A stretch of 64,000 nucleotides of DNA from Haliangium sp963772315. Its GTDB lineage: Bacteria; Myxococcota_A; Polyangia; Haliangiales; Haliangiaceae. Each line of letters starts with the position of its first letter. Position 1 is the stretch's first letter. The position numbers and the translations under genes are program-made. Location of the stretch: positions 1,054,001 to 1,118,000 of the forward strand of contig CAVYWJ010000003.1 in the NCBI GenBank assembly GCA_963772315.1, written 5' to 3'. The notes under the pieces were generated by a model that saw nothing but the letters and a program-made list of their open reading frames with translations, had not been told where the DNA came from and ran no database searches. Shown in pieces: positions 57,563 through 64,000 of the stretch.

Positions 57563-59734
57563 CTAGGGGTCGGAGTCCCCGCCCTCGGGGGCACCGAAGG
57601 TCAGGACGAAGTTGTTCGGGAAGCCGCCCTCGGACGTCAGTCCGACGCCGCGGCCGGCCATGCTGTCGTCCCGCCCCAGGTTCGGCAAGCGGAGGACGGC
57701 GGCCAGGAAGTCCGGCAGCAGCAGCGTGTTGATGTACCGGCCGAAACACTCGTGCAGGGCGAAGCCCCAGTTCTTGTACGGCGCGCCCGCGGCCGCGCGG
57801 GTCGGGTCGAAGGTGCGGGGGTTCGGGAACGCGGCGGGGTCCATCATCGCCGCGGCCGTCAGACACAGGAGCTTCGTCTTCGGCTTGATCGTGTACGCCT
57901 TCGTGCCGCCGCCGGTCAGCGTTTGCAGGTGCTCCGAAAAGCGTAAGACGCCCGGCTGCACCGGCATGAACCGGAGGCACTCCGCGAGGTAGCCGTACAT
58001 CGGGTCTTTCGCCATCGTGATGGCCGTGTCGTCCTTCCGGGCGACGGCAACTTCCACAGCCGTCTTCAACCGCTCGGGGCGATCGAGCAGGACGCTCAGC
58101 GAGTAGATGACCGCCTTGTTCGAGGTCTCCAGAACCCCGGTGATGATGCCGCCGATGTTCCGGTTGATCACGTCCTCGTCCACCCACTCGTACCCCGGTT
58201 TGCGGGACAGCTCGATCATTCGGTTCAGGACGTTGTCCGGCAGCGTGCCGCCCGCGTCGAGGACCGCGATCCGGTCGCGGATCACCTGTCGCACCCAGTC
58301 CCGTCGCTCCACGCCCGCGGCGACCGCCCGTTCGTGCACCTTCTTGTTCCCGGTCAGGTTCAGGAACAGGTCGTAGAACAGGATGCGAATCCAGCCCATC
58401 ATGATCTGGTCGTTCGCGGCGGCGATGCCGAAGTAGGTGTCGATGAGCCGCACATACACGGGGCGGCACAGCGTGTTGGCGATATCGATTTTTCCGAACG
58501 GCAGGTTCAGGCGGATGACCTTGTCGATCTCCTCGCGGACGATCGCGCGGATGTGGGGCAGGTCGTCGTTGCGGACGGCGGCGCGGGAGAAGTCGCGCTC
58601 GCGGTCGAACTGCGGGTTGTTCTGGTCCCAACCGAGGAAGAACGCCCCCTTCTGGGAGGCCATGTGCGCCGAGTTGATCTCCTCGATGGTGAAGTCCAGG
58701 TTCCGCTCCAGCGCCTCGACCAGCAGGGCGCTGCGGTTCACGAGGGCGAGCTTGACGAACGGCACCCTCAGGGCCGGGAAGAATCGCTGGAGGAACCCGA
58801 ACAATCGTGGCTGGCCCCTGGAGAGCAGGATGCCGAGGCGCTGACTCATGCACGTGAAGTAGGTCGGGTCGGGCGGCAACTGCGATTGGGGGACCGGCAT
58901 GGGCCGGTCCTCCTGGTAGACGCGGAGGACGAACTGACCGGCGGGCGTCGCGCGGAGCGCGATCACGTCCTTGCGGTACTCGTCGGGGACTTGCTGCACG
59001 TCGGCGACCACGCCGCCGAATTCTTCCGGCAGGATCATCGGGGCGGCGGCGGCCGCGAACGCCACGTCCGCGAGGGTGAGCGTTTTCCCGCCCCCGAGGT
59101 AGCGGCGACCGTCGGCGAGCAGGGCATCGACCTGGGCGAAGATCTTCTTGATCTCGAACAGGCGCTCTTCCACCGTGTTGAACGAGAGGTTCATCGCCGC
59201 GGAGAGCTTCTTGCGGAGGCCGCGGTAGAACAGGTGCCAGCGCGCCTTTTCGCCCAGCGGGGCGCGGCGGGTGAACACCGCGCGGGCGAGCTCCGGGGCC
59301 GGCAGGAGGCGGGCGTATACGTACTTCTGCACGAGCTCGTCGAGCTGGCGGGCGAAGAGCTTGTACAAGATCATGACGGCCGGCTGCGTCGCGTCGTCCG
59401 GGATCAGGCGGAGGTGCAGCGCGCAGCGGTCCTCGTAGTACCGGACGACGCTGTCGGCCCCGTACATCAGAGTGTCGGTGGTCACGAGCGCGGGGCCGTT
59501 GTCGGTCCCGAGTTGCCCCGTCAGCTCGTTCAAGACCTCGATGGCGATGTACGGGGTGTGCGGCCGGTCTTCGTACAGGATGCCGTTGCGGTCCAGCACC
59601 CAGCGCGCGAGCTCGTCGCGGCCGCCGATGCCGGTGCTCACGAACGTCGGGGCCTGCTTCTCGTAGGTGGAGTCCTTCCGGAAGTGGAAGGAGTCGAGCT
59701 GATCGCAGATGATCATGAGCGGGTTCTCCGACAC
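57563..59734 (-). CDS. GST-like / cytochrome P450 fusion
   Basis: 723 residues from the GTG at 59734. The N-terminal 250 residues resemble a glutathione S-transferase: LGGGKTLTLADVAFAAAA is a typical C-terminal-domain helix. From about residue 290 a cytochrome P450-like domain begins. Its heme loop is FALHECFGRYIN with the ligand Cys663, preceded by FPNPRTFDPTR. The I-helix region around IGGIITGVLETSNKAV lacks a clear acid-alcohol pair, as in P450s acting on peroxides rather than O2. The gene starts 2 nt after the DyP stop. Role unknown; peroxide-driven lipid chemistry fits the neighbours. Confidence 0.75.
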   Translation of the reverse strand: MSENPLMIICDQLDSFHFRKDSTYEKQAPTFVSTGIGGRDELARWVLDRNGILYEDRPHTPYIAIEVLNELTGQLGTDNGPALVTTDTLMYGADSVVRYYEDRCALHLRLIPDDATQPAVMILYKLFARQLDELVQKYVYARLLPAPELARAVFTRRAPLGEKARWHLFYRGLRKKLSAAMNLSFNTVEERLFEIKKIFAQVDALLADGRRYLGGGKTLTLADVAFAAAAAPMILPEEFGGVVADVQQVPDEYRKDVIALRATPAGQFVLRVYQEDRPMPVPQSQLPPDPTYFTCMSQRLGILLSRGQPRLFGFLQRFFPALRVPFVKLALVNRSALLVEALERNLDFTIEEINSAHMASQKGAFFLGWDQNNPQFDRERDFSRAAVRNDDLPHIRAIVREEIDKVIRLNLPFGKIDIANTLCRPVYVRLIDTYFGIAAANDQIMMGWIRILFYDLFLNLTGNKKVHERAVAAGVERRDWVRQVIRDRIAVLDAGGTLPDNVLNRMIELSRKPGYEWVDEDVINRNIGGIITGVLETSNKAVIYSLSVLLDRPERLKTAVEVAVARKDDTAITMAKDPMYGYLAECLRFMPVQPGVLRFSEHLQTLTGGGTKAYTIKPKTKLLCLTAAAMMDPAAFPNPRTFDPTRAAAGAPYKNWGFALHECFGRYINTLLLPDFLAAVLRLPNLGRDDSMAGRGVGLTSEGGFPNNFVLTFGAPEGGDSDP

Positions 59735-59736
59735 CC

Positions 59737-61137
59737 TCAGATCGTCGCCAGGTAGCGGATGGCCTTGAGGGACGGGAAGAAGAAGTACGCGCCACCGCGG
59801 ATGGTCACGAACCGCGGCAGGTTCAGGACGTGCCGGTTCACGGGGCGCTGCTGGACGGTGAAGTTCTGGGGCGCGCCGTCCTTCGGCTCATCGTCCTTCG
59901 ACTTGCTGGCCACGCCGATGATCGGGTCCGGGTCGTTGTGCAGGTTGTTGAAGTGCGGGTAGTTCGCCCACGTGTGCTGGATGAACTCGAACTGCTCGGC
60001 GATGTCGGCGTTGAAGCACACGAAGTGCAGGCCGACTTCCTCGCCCGTCGCGCCCGCGTCCGTCTTGTAGTTTCGCCCGCGGCGGATCAGCCGGTGCTTC
60101 TTGGTCAGGCTCAGGCTCCTGGCCGGGCTGTTGTCCTCGAAGTCGTCCCGCGGGTTCGCGCGGCGGATGTGCGACCCCATCGGGCAGCGCATGCCCTCCT
60201 GGTCGTCCGCGTACCCGAAGGCGACGTCGTAGTGCTCGCCGCCGGGGTCGGTGTCCGGGAACAGGACGAGGGGCGCGCCGCTCGGCCACCGCCCGAACAT
60301 CTTCGACGCGAGCCCGACCGCCGCCGCCTCGTCGCCCGCGCTCTTCTCCCTCACGAACGCCCAGAACTCGTCCCTGTGGATCTGCATCTGCCGGAACACG
60401 AGGTACGACCCGTTCCGGCCCAGATCCTTCTGGTCAGGGCCGACGGTGGGCAGCAGGCTCACGTCGCCCTGCTGGTCGCCGGCGGCGATGTACGGGCTTT
60501 CGGGCAGGACGCCGTACTCGTTCTTGTACCCGAGGAGGAACTCGCCCGCGGCGACGGTGTTGTCCGGCCGGGTGTCCGGGTGGTTCCCGGCGATGTCCGG
60601 CTGGGCGATCCCGTCGTTGAAGCCGAAGGCGTTCTTCCCGTCGTCCGTCAGCTCCCCGACGAGCTTCCCGATGACGCCCAGCCCGTGGGCGAGGACAACC
60701 GGCTCGAGCTGGGCCCAGTAGTCCGTCAGGATCTCGACCGTGGCGGCGAACACCATCAGCATGACGTGGACATCCTCGGCCCGCGCGTCGCCGGACGTGC
60801 CGCCCCACTGCCAGCGCTCCGGGTCGTCCGCGTGGAGGTCCCCGAGCAGCCGCTTCCGGTGGGGGTCGGTCAGGCCCTCGCGGAACTCGCGCGCGAACTG
60901 CCGCAGGTTGTCGTCCCGCATCCCCAGGGCCTTCAGGCCGGGGTAGGTGACCGCGATGTTCAGGCAGGTCCGCCGGGCGGAGTGGTTGCCGTCGGATATC
61001 TCGGGCGCGATGTCTGCCAGCCACGCCTTGGCGCGGGCGGGGTCGTCCACCCGCAGGAGGACGTACCGGGTGTGCGTCATGCGGGCGTAGCCCTTCAGCA
61101 CCAGCCCCTGGATGTCGTGCTTCTCGAGCGCTTCCAT
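59737..61137 (-). CDS. DyP-type heme peroxidase
   Basis: 466 residues. The distal motif FGFNDG holds Asp175 of the G-F-x-D-G signature, and the proximal heme ligand is His323 in CPMGSHIRRANPR. The two ferredoxin-like halves are present; the protein is long for a minimal DyP, resembling the class with an extended C terminus. No signal peptide. It starts 2 nt after the stop of the upstream gene. Confidence 0.85.
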   Translation of the reverse strand: MEALEKHDIQGLVLKGYARMTHTRYVLLRVDDPARAKAWLADIAPEISDGNHSARRTCLNIAVTYPGLKALGMRDDNLRQFAREFREGLTDPHRKRLLGDLHADDPERWQWGGTSGDARAEDVHVMLMVFAATVEILTDYWAQLEPVVLAHGLGVIGKLVGELTDDGKNAFGFNDGIAQPDIAGNHPDTRPDNTVAAGEFLLGYKNEYGVLPESPYIAAGDQQGDVSLLPTVGPDQKDLGRNGSYLVFRQMQIHRDEFWAFVREKSAGDEAAAVGLASKMFGRWPSGAPLVLFPDTDPGGEHYDVAFGYADDQEGMRCPMGSHIRRANPRDDFEDNSPARSLSLTKKHRLIRRGRNYKTDAGATGEEVGLHFVCFNADIAEQFEFIQHTWANYPHFNNLHNDPDPIIGVASKSKDDEPKDGAPQNFTVQQRPVNRHVLNLPRFVTIRGGAYFFFPSLKAIRYLATI

Positions 61138-61139
61138 GG

Positions 61140-62354
61140 TCACAGTCCGGATAGGAATTGTTGGGCCGCGCGCTCGCCCAGGTCGCGGTTCAGGGCGTTG
61201 CGGGTCCGGGTGTTCTCGTTGATGTTCCGGATGGACTGCGTCTCGTCGGCGTCGGCGTAGTACCAGACCTGGGTCGGGATCTGGGTGGACCGTGACCAGC
61301 CGAGGAAGTGCATCTCGTCGTACGCACCGCGGAAGACCAGGAACCAGATCCGCGGGAACAACCGGGTGTTGCCGAAGATCGCGTTCAGGCCCCACCCGGA
61401 CTTGTCGATGAAGTCGCCGAGGTACTGGGTCCAGCTCCCGTCGAAGTTGCTGAAGAAGAGCAGCCGCTTGTTCCCGTCGAGCAGCACCCACCGGGCGAAG
61501 TGGATGGTCGGGATGCCCATGAGCTTGCCCTCGACGAAGAACAGGCGGATGAGCACCCGGGTCACCAAGAAGAACAGCTTCAGGGTGAACAGCCGAGCCC
61601 GGCCGGGCTTCATGAGCATGATCTGCGAGAACTGGTTCTGGAAGACGAAGTCCTCCTCGCAGACGTTCGCGTCGATGAGGTCGTCCGGCACCTGGTTCGG
61701 CGTCATCGTGCCGGGCGGGTCGCGCAGCTCGTGGAACAACTGCATGTACACCGCCCACAGCACGAAGGGGATCAGGAACGGCAGCGCCACGACGCCGAGG
61801 AGCGCGAGGACGAGGTAGTTGACGCGGGGCGTATCGAGGCGGGCGTTCGCCCACGCGAACTCGGGCTCGGCGAGGACCTGCTGCCTGACGGCGGCGTGGA
61901 CCTGTTTCGCGGACTTGCGCGTCCAGTCGCCTTCTTCGACGGCCCGGACGAGGCGCTCCCGCAGGGCTTTTTCCTGGGCGATCGTCTGGACGGTACGGCC
62001 GGGGGAACCCTGGTAGACCGCCGCCTCCTTGCACCGGATGTTGAGCAGGTACGAGGCGGCGGCGCCGGGCGTGTAATCCTCGCAGTGGACGTAGATTTCG
62101 TCCAGCAGTGGGCCGAGCTCGCGAACGAGGTCCGCAATGTGAGTGTCCGCAGGGCCGTCGAAGTCCGAGCCGAACGCGAGCACTGCGTTGAACCCGTCGG
62201 CGGGTTCGAGGATGACCCAGCGGGCGTAGTGGACGGTCCCGACGCGACCAAGGGCACCCTTGAGGTCCCCTGCTCTGGTCTCGAGTACGCCGCGCAGCGG
62301 TTCCAGTCCGGTTTCTTTGACCCGAGCGATCAGCGTGAGTGCGGATTGTCTCAT
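61140..62354 (-). CDS. Membrane protein with two similar DyP-neighbour domains
   Basis: 404 residues. Two halves share a motif: VHYARWVILEP with FGSDFDG near residue 60, and IHFARWVLLDG with FFSNFDG near residue 280. Between them lies a membrane segment (about residues 178-201). Similar domains are found next to DyP peroxidases in other bacteria (from memory). The second half continues with DKSGWGLNAIFGNT and an FPRIWFLVF region. First gene of the operon; function unknown. Confidence 0.6.
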   Translation of the reverse strand: MRQSALTLIARVKETGLEPLRGVLETRAGDLKGALGRVGTVHYARWVILEPADGFNAVLAFGSDFDGPADTHIADLVRELGPLLDEIYVHCEDYTPGAAASYLLNIRCKEAAVYQGSPGRTVQTIAQEKALRERLVRAVEEGDWTRKSAKQVHAAVRQQVLAEPEFAWANARLDTPRVNYLVLALLGVVALPFLIPFVLWAVYMQLFHELRDPPGTMTPNQVPDDLIDANVCEEDFVFQNQFSQIMLMKPGRARLFTLKLFFLVTRVLIRLFFVEGKLMGIPTIHFARWVLLDGNKRLLFFSNFDGSWTQYLGDFIDKSGWGLNAIFGNTRLFPRIWFLVFRGAYDEMHFLGWSRSTQIPTQVWYYADADETQSIRNINENTRTRNALNRDLGERAAQQFLSGL

Positions 62355-62614
62355 GCGTTGGTGGTCGCAGGTGATCGTTGAAGGGGCGCTGGGCAAGACC
62401 AAGGCGAACCACGTCGGCCGAGCGTTATGCGCCAGTAAAACGTCGAGTGTAACCACGGTAAAGGTTTGGTTCGAGAATGCAAGGCGGAATGTCTCGGCTT
62501 GTACGAACTCTCGCTCTCGTAATCAAGACGGACTGCGGCCTTCGCGGGGGGACAATAGCCTTGTCAACTCAGCCGCAATAGCCTCCATATGGATTGGAGC
62601 AACCCGGAGATCCC

Positions 62615-63385
62615 ATGGCGTTCACATACCTGACCGTGGAAGAAGCGATCCAGCGGCGCGGCCTGCGCATGGTGGTGGTGGGCGGCGTGCCCAGCCCCTG
62701 GGGCGAGGCGGCCAAGGGCATCCTGCACATCAAGCGCATCGACTGGGCGGCCGTTCGCCTGGACTACGAGAGCGAGGCCCTCAAGCAATGGGCCGGTCAG
62801 CGCAGCGGCCCGATCGCCATGTACGAGGACGAGCGCCCGCGGGCCGGCTGGGCCGAGATCCTCCTGCTGGCCGAGCAGCTGGCGCCCGCGCCGGCGCTGC
62901 TGCCCTCCGACCCCGCCGCGCGCGCCCTGGTGTTCGGCCTGTCACACGAGCTCTGCGGCGAGCAGGGCCTGGGCTGGTCACGCCGGCTGCAGCTGGTGCA
63001 CGCCGGTCTGCATGGCCAGGGCGGTTTTCCCGAGCGTGTGGCCAGGTACATCGGCAAGAAGTATGGCTACAGCGCCGAGGCCGGCGCCGCGGCCGGCGAA
63101 CGCGTGCGCCAGCTGCTGGGCATGCTGGCGGCGCGCCTGAAGGGGCAGCGCGCGGCGGGCAGCCGCTACTACGTGGGCGACGCGCTGAGCGCGGTGGACA
63201 TCTACGCCGCGACCTGCCTCGCGGTGCTGCGGCCGCTGCCGCATGAGGTGTGCGCCATGGACCCCGTCGTCCGCGCGGCATTCGAGCTGCGCGACCCCGA
63301 GACCGATGCGGCGCTCGAGCCGGTGCTCCTGGAGCATCGGGAAATGATGTACCGCGAGCATCTGGTGCTGCCGCTCGCGCTCTGA
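62615..63385 (+). CDS. Glutathione S-transferase-like protein
   Basis: 256 residues from ATG 62615, preceded by CGGAGA. The N-terminal half (LRMVVVGGVPSPWGEAAKGIL) has the thioredoxin-like start, but the classical catalytic Ser/Tyr is not obvious. The C-terminal half has YYVGDALSAVDIYAATCLA, the GST helix-N-cap motif. Transcribed divergently from the DyP operon across about 260 nt and possibly functionally linked to it. Confidence 0.7.
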   Translation: MAFTYLTVEEAIQRRGLRMVVVGGVPSPWGEAAKGILHIKRIDWAAVRLDYESEALKQWAGQRSGPIAMYEDERPRAGWAEILLLAEQLAPAPALLPSDPAARALVFGLSHELCGEQGLGWSRRLQLVHAGLHGQGGFPERVARYIGKKYGYSAEAGAAAGERVRQLLGMLAARLKGQRAAGSRYYVGDALSAVDIYAATCLAVLRPLPHEVCAMDPVVRAAFELRDPETDAALEPVLLEHREMMYREHLVLPLAL

Positions 63386-63416
63386 GTCTTTTCTGATCCT
63401 CTGCCCGGACGGCTCG

Positions 63417-64000
63417 ATGACGACCTGGATCCATGGAGTCTGCGAAACCAACGGCATCAGCATCCACTACCTCCGGACCGGAGGCGCCAGACCTCCTGTC
63501 GTTCTGCTTCATGGATTGATGGGCAGCGGCGCCTCCTGGCCCCCCCTGGCGCGCGAGCTCGAGGGTGAATTCGACGTCGTCATGCCCGATGCAAGAGGGC
63601 ACGGCGGTTCGAGCGCGCCGCACCACGGGTACCGGTACGACGATCACGCGAGCGACATCGTGGGCCTCATCCGCGGCCTGGAGCTCCCTCGTCCGGTCCT
63701 GCTTGGCCACTCGATGGGCGGCATGACCGCCGCCGTGGTGGCGAGTCGAGGTGCGGGAATCCTCCGTGGCCTCATCCTGGTGGACCCGACGTTCTTGACC
63801 CCCGAGCGCCAGCGCGAGGTGCGTGATAGCGACGTCGCCGATCAACACCGCCGGGCGCTCGGTCTACAGAAGTCTGACCTCTTCACGCTCGAGATGGCGA
63901 CGGAACTGCGCAGCAGCAACCCACGCGTGCGAATCGAGCAGGTCCAGGACGCCGGTCACGGCCTCCCGTTCGAGCAACCCGAGCGCCTGGGAGAGGTGGT
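63417..64000 (+). CDS. Alpha/beta hydrolase, partial, with apparent internal gap
   Basis: Continues past the right edge. LLHGLMGSG is the oxyanion strand-loop, Ser99 in GHSMGG is the nucleophile and His181 in DAGHGLPF the catalytic base. Only 82 residues separate them; family members usually have 130-150, including the cap and the acidic triad residue. The join at about 63871-63890 (QKSDLF-TLEM) is abrupt, consistent with an in-frame deletion of about 60 codons. Likely non-functional or misassembled. Confidence 0.65.
   Translation, partial: MTTWIHGVCETNGISIHYLRTGGARPPVVLLHGLMGSGASWPPLARELEGEFDVVMPDARGHGGSSAPHHGYRYDDHASDIVGLIRGLELPRPVLLGHSMGGMTAAVVASRGAGILRGLILVDPTFLTPERQREVRDSDVADQHRRALGLQKSDLFTLEMATELRSSNPRVRIEQVQDAGHGLPFEQPERLGEV

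Overview
The window is very GC-rich and gene-dense. Its content fits a social or multicellular deltaproteobacterium-like member of the Myxococcota. Pointers are the many lipoproteins with Asp/Ala/Pro-rich leaders, a VWA lipoprotein, a Ser/Thr kinase-STAND-WD40 giant protein, the carboxynorspermidine polyamine pathway, a bidomain sensor-kinase cascade, and long degenerate tandem repeats between genes. This placement is inference; no rRNA or tRNA gene was seen.

Layout. 0-3 kb: the end of an AAA+ ATPase and a subtilase that together look like the IetA/IetS anti-phage pair. 3.1-3.7 kb: a 42-nt tandem repeat. 3.8-11.8 kb: an E2-like acyltransferase, a PptH-like metallophosphoesterase, a TssA/IglI-like protein, a VWA lipoprotein, an HD protein, a disordered protein and an OYE-family oxidoreductase. 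11.8-17.4 kb: a SNF2 helicase and the two polyamine genes (carboxynorspermidine synthase and decarboxylase), all carrying small indels. 17.5-23.3 kb (minus): a tightly coupled glycosyltransferase / radical SAM-SPASM / glycosyltransferase operon preceded by a membrane protein, a zinc-ribbon protein and a P-loop kinase. 23.5-27.2 kb: a lipoprotein behind a sigma-54-like promoter, a 21-nt tandem repeat, a methyltransferase unit next to a Fur-box palindrome, and an outer-membrane barrel. 27.5-34.2 kb: a cysteine-rich secreted peptide, an Rpn-family nuclease, and a sugar ABC importer (binding protein plus two permeases, no ATPase) with a GH42 beta-galactosidase.

34.8-35.75 kb is a scar: two 3' gene fragments joined head-on, followed by an inverted-repeat-bounded element. 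35.7-43.9 kb: GST, GH30 glycosidase with a fascin-like tail, membrane protein, SelO, SDR, M15 peptidase and a PhoD-like phosphatase. 44.1-47.4 kb: a photoactive-yellow-protein homologue followed, with overlapping reading frames, by a histidine kinase and a receiver-kinase hybrid; together they look like a blue-light sensory relay. 47.5-51.1 kb: lipoproteins mixed with transposase remnants and a truncated GFA gene. 51.7-55.6 kb: kinase-nSTAND-WD40 protein with seven almost identical 42-residue blades. 55.65-55.9 kb: a hairpin-rich stretch that may be the 5' part of a group II intron. 56-63.4 kb: a distinctive block of patatin lipase, ABA4-like membrane protein, GST-P450 fusion, DyP peroxidase, an internally duplicated membrane protein, and a GST. 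It ends in an alpha/beta hydrolase that seems to lack an internal segment and runs off the window.

Seven otherwise well-conserved genes carry single- or double-base indels, eight of these events within 1.9 kb of the polyamine locus. Codon structure is intact on both sides of every break, so residual assembly error is the leading explanation. The most interesting regions are the PYP relay, the oxidative lipid-like block at 56-63 kb, the WD40 STAND protein, the IetAS-like pair and the inverted-repeat element at 35.1-35.7 kb.
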